Below, in pieces: positions 17,688 to 26,377 of a stretch of DNA of 64,000 nucleotides. This DNA comes from Taylorella asinigenitalis ATCC 700933. Its GTDB lineage: Bacteria > Pseudomonadota > Gammaproteobacteria > Burkholderiales > Burkholderiaceae_B. Position 1 is the first letter of the stretch, and the number at the start of each line of letters is the position of its first letter. The notes beneath the pieces were generated by a model. The model did no database searches, was not told the DNA's origin, and was given only the letters and a program-made list of their open reading frames with translations. Location: contig NZ_JHXN01000003.1 of the NCBI RefSeq assembly GCF_000687755.1, positions 1 to 64,000 of the forward strand, in the 5' to 3' direction. Position numbers and translations under genes: made by a program.

Positions 17688-18374
17688 ATGAGCGAAGATA
17701 AACTCTCTAAAGCCGTTATAACTAGAAGGCAAATTCTTAATGCTGCAGAAAAACTTATTGTAGAGAAAGGCTACGAGAGTGCTTCTATGCGTGATATTAC
17801 GCAATTAGCCGGAGTCAATTTAGCTGCGGTTAACTATCATTTTGGTAGCAAAGATGCCCTTATTGCTGCAGTTTTAAAAAGAAGACTTGGAGCAATTAAT
17901 AAAGAGCGTCTTGAAAAATTAGATGCCCTAGAAGCTAGAGCTGCTGGTAAGCCTGTGCGCCCTTCTCAACTGATATACGCCTTTTTTGGAAGTCTGGTGG
18001 CACATGCTGGAGAAGATGACCACGACGGAAATATATATTTGAAGATACTAGAACAAACCATGCTTAGCCCAAGTGACTTTGTTACATCCGTTGTTGCTCA
18101 GGAAAACGCATTGGTTTTTGAGAGATACAGAAAAGCTTTTTTTAAAGCTATGCCTGATGTGCCCGAGGAGGAAATTCTATGGCGCTTTCAATTTATGTTA
18201 GGTGCTACATCTTATGCAATTTCAGGTATCCAAGCACTTCTTGAACATACGGAAAATATAGATACGTCTAAAATTAATCTTAGCGACAAACGTCTTAGAA
18301 AGCGCCTTTTAAGTTTTTTGCTTGGCGGTCTCTATGCACCTTTACCGAAATTTAGAGAAACTAATCAAGACTAA
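17688..18374 (+). CDS. TetR/AcrR-family regulator, PsrA-like
   Basis: A 228-residue repressor-type regulator. The N-terminal helix-turn-helix reads ASMRDITQLAGVNLAAVNYH followed by FGSKDALI. The C-terminal ligand-binding domain has WRFQFMLGATSYAISGIQAL, very similar to Pseudomonas PsrA, which senses long-chain acyl groups and controls beta-oxidation genes. This assignment is from recalled similarity. ATG 17688 is chosen over an upstream in-frame TTG (17667), which would fall inside the operator dyad. The 3' end overlaps cysB by 4 bases (convergent). Confidence 0.85.
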   Translation: MSEDKLSKAVITRRQILNAAEKLIVEKGYESASMRDITQLAGVNLAAVNYHFGSKDALIAAVLKRRLGAINKERLEKLDALEARAAGKPVRPSQLIYAFFGSLVAHAGEDDHDGNIYLKILEQTMLSPSDFVTSVVAQENALVFERYRKAFFKAMPDVPEEEILWRFQFMLGATSYAISGIQALLEHTENIDTSKINLSDKRLRKRLLSFLLGGLYAPLPKFRETNQD

Positions 18375-19315
18375 AATAAATTCTCGTGCAATTTTTCTAG
18401 AATTGATTTCTTATTTTCGCCTGGTGCACACATCTGAATAAATTCAAATACATAGTCTCTTGCAAAAACACCTTTTCTAAGACCAATTTTTGAAGTGTGA
18501 TACCCGAATAAATGACCCACAGGTAAACCTATAAGCCCCCTATCACGACGTGGATCATAAGCCATACTTGCAATTATTCCTAATCCAAGACCAACATCCA
18601 CATAAGTCTTTATTACATCCGCATCAATAGCTTCAAGAACTATATTATGCTTAACGTCCGCCGCTTCAAAAGAAGCATCAATAGCTGGTCTTCCTGTGAA
18701 CTGTCTTGAATATGTGATTAATGGATAGCGGGCAATATCTTGTAGAGATAAATTCTTAGCTTGTGTTGAGGTTATATTAGAGAGTTCATCATCCTCCCTC
18801 ATAACCAAATAATGCTCCCAATCATAGCAAGGAAAAATAACCACCCCAGGAACTTGAGCAAGTGTCTCAGTTGCAAACGCAACATCCAACTCATCATTTA
18901 ATAACATATTAGCTAGTTGAGGAGGACTACTCTCAATTAAAGATACCTGTACACCAGGATATCTTTGCTTAAAATCCAAAATTATCTGTGGCAAAAAATA
19001 TCTAGCTTGTGTATGAGTGCATCCAATGACTAAAACTCCCTCATCGTGATTGAGATACTCATCACTTATTCTTTTTAAATTTTCAACCTCTAAGAGCAAT
19101 CTTCTAATAACCGCAACAACAGCTTTTCCTGGTTTGGTAAGACCCCTGAGTCGTTTGCCGTTTCTCTCAAAAATTTGAAATCCCAGTTCCTCCTCAAATT
19201 CGATTATTGCTTTGGAGATACCAGGTTGCGATGTGTGCAACTTCTTTGCTGCATCAGAAAGATTAAAGTTATTACTAACCGTCTCAAGAATATATTTAAA
19301 CTGTTGAATGTTCAT
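18371..19315 (-). CDS. cysB: LysR-type regulator CysB
   Basis: A 314-residue regulator of sulfur assimilation. The N-terminal winged HTH (FNLSDAAKKLHTSQPGISKA) lacks the first residues typical of other LysR proteins and has the CysB/Cbl start MNIQQFKYI. The effector domain contains the CysB signatures TTHTQARY-like CTHTQARYFLP, ELDVAFATE, YSRQFTGR and DADVIKTYVDVGLGLGI. In CysB proteins this pocket binds N-acetylserine or sulfate. The start overlaps the lptF 3' end by 20 bases, so it is probably co-transcribed with lptF. Confidence 0.93.
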   Translation of the reverse strand: MNIQQFKYILETVSNNFNLSDAAKKLHTSQPGISKAIIEFEEELGFQIFERNGKRLRGLTKPGKAVVAVIRRLLLEVENLKRISDEYLNHDEGVLVIGCTHTQARYFLPQIILDFKQRYPGVQVSLIESSPPQLANMLLNDELDVAFATETLAQVPGVVIFPCYDWEHYLVMREDDELSNITSTQAKNLSLQDIARYPLITYSRQFTGRPAIDASFEAADVKHNIVLEAIDADVIKTYVDVGLGLGIIASMAYDPRRDRGLIGLPVGHLFGYHTSKIGLRKGVFARDYVFEFIQMCAPGENKKSILEKLHENLF

Positions 19316-20414
19316 GTGATTTTTTAGGTTTTCTTATTCTAACTTTATACCAAAAAAGGAAAACAGCTAATGCTGTGAACAAACCATTTACTGAAATAAT
19401 ACCAAGCCATAAATTAATCTGCTCAGATGCGACCCAACCGCGCATAACGTTAAGCAAATTCATATAAAGCATGCCCACAAGAGCAGCCATAAAAACATCT
19501 GCAGATTTTCCCATGCGAGGATTTACTGAACCTAATGGAATAGCAAGCAAAGCAAGATTTAGTGCCGCTATTGGAAGTGATAGTCTCCATAAAATTTGCG
19601 AATCGCTTCTAGAATTATTATCCTCGATAAGCTTAGTAAATGGTCTAGCCTTAATCTTATCGAGTGCTTGATTTCTTATTTGTTCATCAGTATAAGCACT
19701 CTTTCTATTTATATTCATAGTTACAGAATTAAACTTAGAAGCCCTAAATTCAGGCGTTCCAATTCTAATATCATATCTAGTTCCAGGCCCAAACTCTATA
19801 AATCGTTCACCTGTTTCATAATTCGTGACAAAATTCCCATAGTCTGCATTTAAAATGCCAATCCATTCCTCTTTTACTTCTCTAGCAAATATCCTTCCAA
19901 ATTGATGTTTATTATTAGTGGAGGGCTCAATAAAAAACACACGATTTCCCCCATCTGTTTCTAAAAATTGTCCCTCGACCACCTTGGAAAAATCCGACCT
20001 TTGAGCATATCGCTGTTTGTATTCTTCTATTTGCAAATAAGCCCATGGTGAGGTAACAACAGTTAAGATGGCAATGAGCACGCTTACTGGCACCGCAATC
20101 CGTAACACTGGTTTAATCCAATCTACCAACGAAACTCCTGAAGTAAACCATACGAACATCTCCTGTTCACGATAATTTCGAGACACCGTTGTAATAACAG
20201 AAATAAATAGTGACACAATAAGAATTATCGGTAGAGCCGTGATGCTTGAAAAAGCTGATATCCCCAAAACCAAATCAGCCCCAATCGCACCTGAGGCCGC
20301 TTGTGCCAGAAGTCTAGCTAAAAGAACGCTAAGCCAAACAATAAGAAGAGTTGAAAATACCACCCCGGCATTACTTAATATTTCGGATACAACTGAACGT
20401 TTAAATAGAAACAT
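19296..20414 (-). CDS. lptF: LPS export permease LptF
   Basis: A 372-residue inner-membrane subunit of the LptB2FG transporter that extracts LPS and feeds it to LptC. There are three N-terminal membrane segments (VVFSTLLIVWLSVLLARLLA; ITALPIILIVSLFISVI; PVSVLIAILTVV), a periplasmic beta-jellyroll (about 125-265) and three C-terminal segments. The position divergent from pepA is the conserved place for lptF. Its usual partner lptG does not follow. cysB starts within the last codons instead. Confidence 0.9.
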   Translation of the reverse strand: MFLFKRSVVSEILSNAGVVFSTLLIVWLSVLLARLLAQAASGAIGADLVLGISAFSSITALPIILIVSLFISVITTVSRNYREQEMFVWFTSGVSLVDWIKPVLRIAVPVSVLIAILTVVTSPWAYLQIEEYKQRYAQRSDFSKVVEGQFLETDGGNRVFFIEPSTNNKHQFGRIFAREVKEEWIGILNADYGNFVTNYETGERFIEFGPGTRYDIRIGTPEFRASKFNSVTMNINRKSAYTDEQIRNQALDKIKARPFTKLIEDNNSRSDSQILWRLSLPIAALNLALLAIPLGSVNPRMGKSADVFMAALVGMLYMNLLNVMRGWVASEQINLWLGIISVNGLFTALAVFLFWYKVRIRKPKKSHEHSTV

Positions 20415-20464
20415 GAAACGAATTGAGTAATAATAGAGGATATGTTTTTTTAAAGGGGAGTGAA

Positions 20465-21958
20465 ATGCAATTCACCGTTCATGATACAGCAGATATTTTA
20501 AAAATCAAAACACCAGCATTGTTTGTTGGTGTTTTTAAAGATGGAAAACATGGTGTTATTTCTAAGGATCTTCCTAATAATGCCGAAATTAAAAACATAA
20601 TTAGAAAAGAGTTTCGTTGCGGAATCGGCGATGCGTATATGATGCGTGATGTACCAGGGTTTGCCGCTGAGAAGCTAGTGCTTATAGGTATGGGCGAAGA
20701 AGACAAATTCGATATAAAAGCACTAGAGGATGCACACTGTGCTGTAACTTGCTTTATGGAAGAGTACAGCATTAAAGAAGGAGTTAGTACTTTACTTGAA
20801 GAAGAGGCTTTATTTAAAAACCACGAAGAAGTTACTCTTAAAGATGCAACCATATTAGCTGCACGTAAAGTTCATTATTCAAATTACAAATATACAACTA
20901 CATTTGAAGAGACACCAGACCATAATGTCCTTAAAAAATTCGGATTTACGATTTCTAAAAAATATACAAAAGATGTAAGGGAGGCCATTGCCACAGGAAA
21001 AGCAATTGCTGATGGGATGCACCTTACTATGCAATTAGGTGATTTGCCTAGCAATATCTGCACACCTACTTATTTAGGAAATTGTGCTAAAGATTTAGCT
21101 AAAGAATATAAAGAGCTTAAAGTTGAAGTTTTGGGACGCAAACAAATTGAAACTCTTAAAATGGGTGCTTTCCTATCAGTAGCTGCTGGTGCTAGTGAGG
21201 AGCCTGCCCTTATTGTTCTCAAATATTCGCCTACTAAAAAATCAAATAAAAAACCTATCGTCTTTGTAGGTAAAGGTGTGACATTTGACACTGGTGGTAT
21301 TTCTCTAAAAAATAAAGCAAATATGGACGAGATGAAGTTCGATATGTGCGGTGCCGCTTCAGTATTAGGTGTTATGAAGGCTGTATCCGAAATCGGATTT
21401 GACCGAGAAATTGTAGGCGTGATTGCAGCTACTGAAAATATGCCTAGTAGTTATGCTACAAAACCAGGCGATGTAGTAACTAGCATGTCTGGAAAAACTA
21501 TTGAAATTCTGAATACCGATGCTGAGGGACGTTTATTGTTAGCAGATGCATTGACATATGCAGATAAATTTAAACCTGAAGTAGTCATAGACATTGCCAC
21601 CCTAACAAGTGCAATCATTCAAGCTTTAGGTCATGTTCATGCAGGCGTGTTCTCAAATGATGAAGATCTTGCAGATGCGTTGATTGATGCGGGTGATATC
21701 GCAAACGATAGTGCATGGAAAATGCCTTTGGATTGTCAATTTGCAGAAAATTTAAAAAGCAATTTTGCTGATTGTGCAAATATCGGAGATGGCACTGCTG
21801 GATCTGCTGTGGCTGCAGCATTTTTAGAGAAATTTATCGGCGATTATAAATGGGCACATATTGATATTGCTGGAGTTGCATGGAATCGCGGCAAAAACAA
21901 AGGTGCCACTGGACGTCCAGTTTCTCTTTTGATGGCATATTTATTAGGCCAAAACTAG
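20465..21958 (+). CDS. pepA: Leucyl aminopeptidase PepA (M17)
   Basis: A cytosolic hexameric dizinc/manganese aminopeptidase releasing N-terminal residues from peptides, 497 residues. The catalytic domain shows KGVTFDTGGISLK (residues about 269-281) and the family signature NTDAEGRLLLADAL (about 350-363), which contain the metal-binding Lys/Asp/Glu residues and the catalytic Arg. ATG 20465 is chosen because GGGGAG lies 6 bases upstream; an in-frame TTG at 20423 has no support. The stop TAG shares one base with the holC GTG. PepA proteins in enterobacteria also bind DNA; nothing here tests that. Confidence 0.95.
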   Translation: MQFTVHDTADILKIKTPALFVGVFKDGKHGVISKDLPNNAEIKNIIRKEFRCGIGDAYMMRDVPGFAAEKLVLIGMGEEDKFDIKALEDAHCAVTCFMEEYSIKEGVSTLLEEEALFKNHEEVTLKDATILAARKVHYSNYKYTTTFEETPDHNVLKKFGFTISKKYTKDVREAIATGKAIADGMHLTMQLGDLPSNICTPTYLGNCAKDLAKEYKELKVEVLGRKQIETLKMGAFLSVAAGASEEPALIVLKYSPTKKSNKKPIVFVGKGVTFDTGGISLKNKANMDEMKFDMCGAASVLGVMKAVSEIGFDREIVGVIAATENMPSSYATKPGDVVTSMSGKTIEILNTDAEGRLLLADALTYADKFKPEVVIDIATLTSAIIQALGHVHAGVFSNDEDLADALIDAGDIANDSAWKMPLDCQFAENLKSNFADCANIGDGTAGSAVAAAFLEKFIGDYKWAHIDIAGVAWNRGKNKGATGRPVSLLMAYLLGQN

Positions 21959-22413
21959 TGGCTGAAATTTTTGTTGCTCACGGGGCAAGGAGCATAGAAG
22001 ACACTCTTATTATGTCTGTAAACTCCGTGAGTAAACAACACCAAAAGGGTCAAAGCATATTGGTATTTTGCAGAGACGTAAATATTGCCACAAAATTTAG
22101 TGAGGGATTGTGGGGTATTGATAAGACCTCATTTATCCCCCACTATTTCGCAGGGGATGAGATGATTATCCCCGCACGCATCATAATATGCGACGAGGAT
22201 ATCGCTAAATGGGCCTCTAAGCTTAATCCGAAGCCAAACTTGCTCATAAATCTAAGCGAGGATTTTATTGAGGATATATCTCTATTTCCCATGGTTCTTG
22301 AATTTGTTCTAAATGACTCCAAATCTAAGGAAATGGGTAGAGCACGTTTACAAAAATATAAATCTGCGGGCCATGAAATTAAATTTCACGAGTTCAAATA
22401 TAAGAAAAATTAA
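21958..22413 (+). CDS. holC: DNA polymerase III chi subunit
   Basis: A 151-residue chi subunit, which links the clamp loader to single-strand-binding protein. Typical segments are QSILVFCRDVNIATKF, LWGIDKTSFIPHYFAGDE and PNLLINLSED. It starts at GTG 21958, sharing one base with the pepA stop (TAGTG), which implies translational coupling. The pepA-holC order is widespread in proteobacteria. An upstream start inside pepA is possible but would add a tail that the family lacks. Confidence 0.9.
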   Translation: MAEIFVAHGARSIEDTLIMSVNSVSKQHQKGQSILVFCRDVNIATKFSEGLWGIDKTSFIPHYFAGDEMIIPARIIICDEDIAKWASKLNPKPNLLINLSEDFIEDISLFPMVLEFVLNDSKSKEMGRARLQKYKSAGHEIKFHEFKYKKN

Positions 22414-22485
22414 CGTTCGATTACCATAATAAAAATTATCAAAATTTTATAGTAAACTTAATCAAATCAATAATTTGGAGATCAC

Positions 22486-23214
22486 ATGAAAAATTTTGGT
22501 AGACCTTCTTTTGAAAGGCCTTCTGATACACTTTCTCAGGATACCTTCCGCGGAAATGGTGGTACTGTTTCTGCTTCGGTTAAGAACAAAGTTCTAAGCC
22601 AAACTTATGTTTTGCTTGCAATTTCTATTGGTGTTGCTGCTCTTGGTACACTTTTAGGGATGCAACTTAACCTATTCCAAGGAATGGGTGCCTTTATGCA
22701 ATTTGCCATCTTTATGATTGGTGCATATGGTCTTATGTTTTTGGTCGTTAAAAACCGTAATTCCGCTGTAGGTGTAGCTTTCTTATTGGGTTTCACATTC
22801 TTTATGGGATTGACTTTAAGCAATCTAGTAAGCAGCATATTGCAACTATCTAATGGCCCTACACTTATGCTATATGCATTTGCTTCCACTGCAGGCATAT
22901 TCTTTGTTATGGCAGCTCTTGCATCAGTGATTAAAAAAGACTTGACCTTTATGGCTAAGTTTTTGTTTATAGGATTGATTGCATGTATTATCGCAGCTAT
23001 CGCAAACATTTTCTTTATGATTCCAGCTTTGGCTTTGGCTTTATCTACATTAGTAGTTGTGATTTGTTCTTTATATCTACTAATTGATGTTCAAAGAATA
23101 ATTAACGGCGGAGAGACTAACTATATTATGGCTACTCTAAGTATATTTATTAGCCTATATAATATCTTCGCAAACTTATTGAGTATCTTCGGTTTTACTT
23201 CTAGTAGTGATTAA
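22486..23214 (+). CDS. Bax inhibitor-1/YccA family membrane protein
   Basis: 242 residues with seven hydrophobic segments after a hydrophilic N-terminus (FGRPSFERPSDTLSQ). The BI-1/YccA pattern is visible in VLLAISIGVAALGTLLG, FFMGLTLSNLVSSI, and the C-terminal CSLYLLIDVQRIINGGETNY. Family members act as pH-sensitive cation or calcium leak channels or as FtsH modulators (YccA); the role here is unknown. GGAG lies 7 bases before the ATG. The 3' end overlaps recO by 39 bases in convergent orientation. Confidence 0.92.
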   Translation: MKNFGRPSFERPSDTLSQDTFRGNGGTVSASVKNKVLSQTYVLLAISIGVAALGTLLGMQLNLFQGMGAFMQFAIFMIGAYGLMFLVVKNRNSAVGVAFLLGFTFFMGLTLSNLVSSILQLSNGPTLMLYAFASTAGIFFVMAALASVIKKDLTFMAKFLFIGLIACIIAAIANIFFMIPALALALSTLVVVICSLYLLIDVQRIINGGETNYIMATLSIFISLYNIFANLLSIFGFTSSSD

Positions 23215-23937
23215 TCGGGATAGATGGTTATGATTCTCTCGCACATTTAGTGAGGTTCGATTCAAAACATTAGCAATTTTGAGCCTGAGTTGTTTACGCA
23301 ATTCAGGCTCTTTTTCTAAGTCAGAAAAATCTGGTTCAGGCGTATCAAAGCCGTAACCTGTTTCGCATAGCCATTGCCACTCAAAACGCCTTAAAACAGT
23401 ACGTGCATCTACATGTGCCGCTAAATCATTAAGAGCATGCACATAATAATCATAAAGCCTCTCATGCGGATCCTCTTTGGCAATGCCCCTTAATATCAGC
23501 TCATTCAAATACCAAGCCGACATCAAATTCTCAGATGACAAATTAATAAAACCGTCTGTCTCAACGCGAGTAATAGTTTTAATTTCACCCGTTCCACTCC
23601 ATGAAACGCGGAGAGGCTGAAAATGAGCACTTATGGGCCTAAGCACAGAATAAGGGCGCTTAGCACTTTTGGCAACGCCTGCGATAAGTCCATATTCTCG
23701 CGAAAACAAGGTTACGATAAGAGAATGCTCGCTCCATGAAATGCATTGGAGTGAAAAGGCCTGCGCATCGGAAACGCGTTTTTTATGAGCATGTGTGTGG
23801 GGAGCGGTGGATGCAAGAGATGAGGAAGGCGTGAGGGGCGTGTGTGATGCGAAGGACGAAGCATAAGCCTCGGGTTTGGCGATTTCCTCAGGCTTACCGT
23901 CAGCCTCGGGTTTGGCGATTTCCTCAGGCATAAACAT
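23176..23937 (-). CDS. recO: Recombination mediator RecO
   Basis: A 253-residue protein of the RecFOR pathway, loading RecA onto SSB-coated DNA. The OB-fold starts near residue 54 (RVSDAQAFSLQCISW, SREYGLIAGVAKSAKRPYS) and the helical C-domain follows (WYLNELILRG, YYVHALNDL). There are two oddities. The first about 50 residues are a low-complexity extension with a 12-residue repeat (PEEIAKPEA). The C-terminal part between YGFDTPEP and the end is shorter than in relatives, with no zinc cysteines. The start ATG 23937 overlaps the era stop (TAATG), which supports the long N-terminus. The 3' end overlaps the BI-1 gene. Confidence 0.88.
   Translation of the reverse strand: MFMPEEIAKPEADGKPEEIAKPEAYASSFASHTPLTPSSSLASTAPHTHAHKKRVSDAQAFSLQCISWSEHSLIVTLFSREYGLIAGVAKSAKRPYSVLRPISAHFQPLRVSWSGTGEIKTITRVETDGFINLSSENLMSAWYLNELILRGIAKEDPHERLYDYYVHALNDLAAHVDARTVLRRFEWQWLCETGYGFDTPEPDFSDLEKEPELRKQLRLKIANVLNRTSLNVRENHNHLSRLITTRSKTEDTQ
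23867..23929. repeat. Two-copy 27-bp direct repeat in the recO 5' end
   Basis: A 27-base unit beginning GCCTCGGGTTTGGCGATTTC occurs at 23867-23893 and 23903-23929 (period 36). In the recO frame it gives the repeated PEEIAKPEA. The GC content is higher than that of its surroundings. Confidence 0.9.
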
Positions 23938-24836
23938 TACTCATACCCAAGGTTCCGAAGTTGAGCCTCTTTATTAGACCAACCTTTTCGCACCTTAATA
24001 AAAATTTCAAGAAATACGGGCTTTTCAATAAGCTTTGAAATATCCTGCCTAGATTCTGTGGCAATGCGTTTCATATGCATCCCTTTAGACCCTAATAAGA
24101 TAGGCTTGTGATTTTCTCGCTCAACAAGTATACAAGCGTTTATCGTTACACCACTTGGGCTCTCATCCCATTTTTCTATAACCACTGTACACTCGTACGG
24201 CAGCTCATCCCCTACAAGTCGAAAAATTTTCTCTCGTATGATTTCAGAAGCTATAAATTTTATGCTTCTATCGGTTATCGCCTCTTCATCAAAAAGATGT
24301 TCTCCATGAGGAAGTCGCTCTTTTATCTCATCAAGCAAAGCATCAAGCTGAATACCTTTTTCTGAGCTCACAGGTACCACCGCATCATAAGCGTGATTTT
24401 TTAAAATATCTGAGGTGAAGGTAAAAAGCGAATTTTTATCCTTTACTAAATCCACTTTGCTTAGAACTAGAATCGTAGGTTTACCCTTAGGTAACAGTGG
24501 CAATATTTGTGCATCTCCATCATTCCATTTACCCGCCTCAACCACATGCAATACTACATCCACATCATTAAGAGTAGTCGTAACCACACGATTCATCATA
24601 TTGTTCATAGTTCCGCCATGACGGGTCTGAAAACCAGGTGTATCAACAAAAATATATTGAATCTCATCCTTTGTAAGAACCCCATGAATACGATGTCTAG
24701 TGGTTTGAGCTTTTCTTGAAACAATAGAAATTTTACTGTCGATCAGTGCATTCATTAATGTAGATTTACCTACATTTGGACGACCAACAACTGCAATAAA
24801 TCCCGTTTTTTTGCTGCTATTTTGCATCTTGTTCAA
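23937..24836 (-). CDS. era: GTPase Era
   Basis: A 299-residue essential GTPase that binds the 3' end of 16S rRNA during 30S maturation. G1 is GRPNVGKS (residues 18-25), G3 is in VDTPGF, G4 is LSKVDLV and G5 is VSSEKG. The C-terminal KH domain carries the typical LLGSKGMHMKRIATESRQDI. It overlaps rnc by 20 bases upstream and recO by one base downstream, so the three are likely co-translated. Confidence 0.96.
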   Translation of the reverse strand: MNKMQNSSKKTGFIAVVGRPNVGKSTLMNALIDSKISIVSRKAQTTRHRIHGVLTKDEIQYIFVDTPGFQTRHGGTMNNMMNRVVTTTLNDVDVVLHVVEAGKWNDGDAQILPLLPKGKPTILVLSKVDLVKDKNSLFTFTSDILKNHAYDAVVPVSSEKGIQLDALLDEIKERLPHGEHLFDEEAITDRSIKFIASEIIREKIFRLVGDELPYECTVVIEKWDESPSGVTINACILVERENHKPILLGSKGMHMKRIATESRQDISKLIEKPVFLEIFIKVRKGWSNKEAQLRNLGYE

Positions 24837-25572
24837 CTGCCACTGGCAATGTAAGTTGAGTGACTTTTCTAAGTTTACTGGAGGATTTTTTTGAAAATGA
24901 TTTTATTTTTTTTAGTTTCTCTAAAACAATAGTCGCAGCCGCTTGCTCGGCTGACCTTCTGCTTGATCCAACAGCTTGAGCAGAAATATCGTAAAGTTCA
25001 ACCGAACACTCAACTTCAAATTCTTGATCATGTGCAGCACCAGAAATGTTCAAAACTTTATATGTTGGCAATGGTACCTTTTTCGCCTGCACAAACTCTT
25101 GCAAAAGTGTCTTAGAATCTCTACCTAAAGTTGAAAAATCAACATCCTTCATAAGTGGCTCATAAATACTCTCTACCACCTTTTGAGCCTCAAGTATTCC
25201 GCTGTCTATATAAATAGCTCCAAATATAGCCTCAACTGCATCAGCAAGAATAGATGGCCTTCTAAAACCACCACTTTTTAGCTCACCCTCTCCTAGATGA
25301 ATTAGGTCTGGTAATTCCAAGTTTTGAGCGATTTTAGCTAAAGTATCTTGATTAACGTAACTTGCTCTAATACGTGTGAGATCACCCTCAGCCTGATCCT
25401 TGAGTTTTTTAAATAATATAGAAGCTACAGAAAAGTTAAGAATTGAGTCTCCCAAAAATTCCAGTCGCTCATTATGAGTAGAACTGTAGCTTCTATGAGT
25501 CAAAGCTCTATTTAGAAGTTGCACATCCTTAAATGAGTAATTTAACTTTTTCTGAAGTTTAGTTAATTTCAT
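24817..25572 (-). CDS. rnc: Ribonuclease III
   Basis: A 251-residue double-strand-specific endoribonuclease processing rRNA precursors and mRNAs. The catalytic signature NERLEFLGDSILNF is at residues about 34-47, with the second acidic site in DAVEAIFGAIYID. The dsRNA-binding domain spans about 160-228 (KTLLQEFVQAKKVPLPTYKV, SRRSAEQAAATIVLEKL). A basic tail of about 20 residues extends beyond the usual end. It starts 2 bases after the lepB stop. Confidence 0.96.
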   Translation of the reverse strand: MKLTKLQKKLNYSFKDVQLLNRALTHRSYSSTHNERLEFLGDSILNFSVASILFKKLKDQAEGDLTRIRASYVNQDTLAKIAQNLELPDLIHLGEGELKSGGFRRPSILADAVEAIFGAIYIDSGILEAQKVVESIYEPLMKDVDFSTLGRDSKTLLQEFVQAKKVPLPTYKVLNISGAAHDQEFEVECSVELYDISAQAVGSSRRSAEQAAATIVLEKLKKIKSFSKKSSSKLRKVTQLTLPVAVEQDAK

Positions 25573-25573
25573 G

Positions 25574-26377
25574 CTATTTTATTGAGCCAATGCGGTCAAA
25601 ATCCCCTAAATTCAACCAAATATAAAATGCTTCACCAGCAAGATATTTATCAGGAACAAACCCCCAGAATCTACTATCTAAGCTATTATCGCGATTATCG
25701 CCCATAACATAATAGTAACCTTTTGGTACCTCACATTCTACAGCTGCTTGTCCAAAATATTTGCAGGAACTAAAATTTTCGAATTGCTCTATAGGCTGTA
25801 TCGAATATAAACCAGGCATCTGCAAAATATCATGTTCTACACCAAATAGCTTCTCCTTATGTCTCTCAGGATTTCCAGATTGCTGCTCAGGATTTATATA
25901 AGGACCAATTGCTTCTGTGGCAATAGCCTCTCCGTTAACATAAAGTTGCTTGTTTTCGTATCTAACTGTATCCCCAGGCAAGCCTATAATTCTTTTGATA
26001 TAGTCTTGTTTTGTATTTAATGGATATCTAAAAACTACAATATCCCCTCTTTCTGGACTACCTATAGGAATAATTTTTTGGTGAATTATAGGCAGTCTCA
26101 AGCCATACTTAAATTTATTAACGAGAATAAAATCTCCACTTTGTAAAGTTGGAAGCATAGACCCCGAAGGAATTCTAAACGGTTCAACTACAAATGCCCG
26201 CAATATAAATATGAAAAATACCAATCCAAATAAACTACCCACATAGTTGAGCAACCCATTTGAATATTTATCTGCTTCGGCTCCATACAATTTCACACGT
26301 CTAGGCCTTAAAACATATTTTTCTAATGCCCTAGCAGTAAAAGTTACAATAACTAAAATTAAAAAAATCAAATCCAT
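25574..26377 (-). CDS. lepB: Signal peptidase I
   Basis: A 267-residue inner-membrane protease that cleaves Sec and Tat signal peptides. Two N-terminal hydrophobic segments (2-15 and about 46-63) are followed by box B with catalytic Ser73 (IPSGSMLPTL) and box D with general base Lys128 (DYIKRIIGLPGD). Box E reads YVMGDNRDNSLDSR. The start overlaps the lepA stop by one base (TAATG). Confidence 0.96.
   Translation of the reverse strand: MDLIFLILVIVTFTARALEKYVLRPRRVKLYGAEADKYSNGLLNYVGSLFGLVFFIFILRAFVVEPFRIPSGSMLPTLQSGDFILVNKFKYGLRLPIIHQKIIPIGSPERGDIVVFRYPLNTKQDYIKRIIGLPGDTVRYENKQLYVNGEAIATEAIGPYINPEQQSGNPERHKEKLFGVEHDILQMPGLYSIQPIEQFENFSSCKYFGQAAVECEVPKGYYYVMGDNRDNSLDSRFWGFVPDKYLAGEAFYIWLNLGDFDRIGSIK

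Noticed and set aside
20423-20464. TTG start for pepA 14 codons upstream
   Set aside because: There is no SD for the TTG, whereas ATG 20465 has a strong GGGGAG and gives the family-typical N-terminus.
22605-23009. Minus-strand 134-residue frame inside the Bax-inhibitor-1 gene
   Set aside because: It is a shadow of a clear seven-segment membrane protein gene with SD, and has no recognisable features itself.
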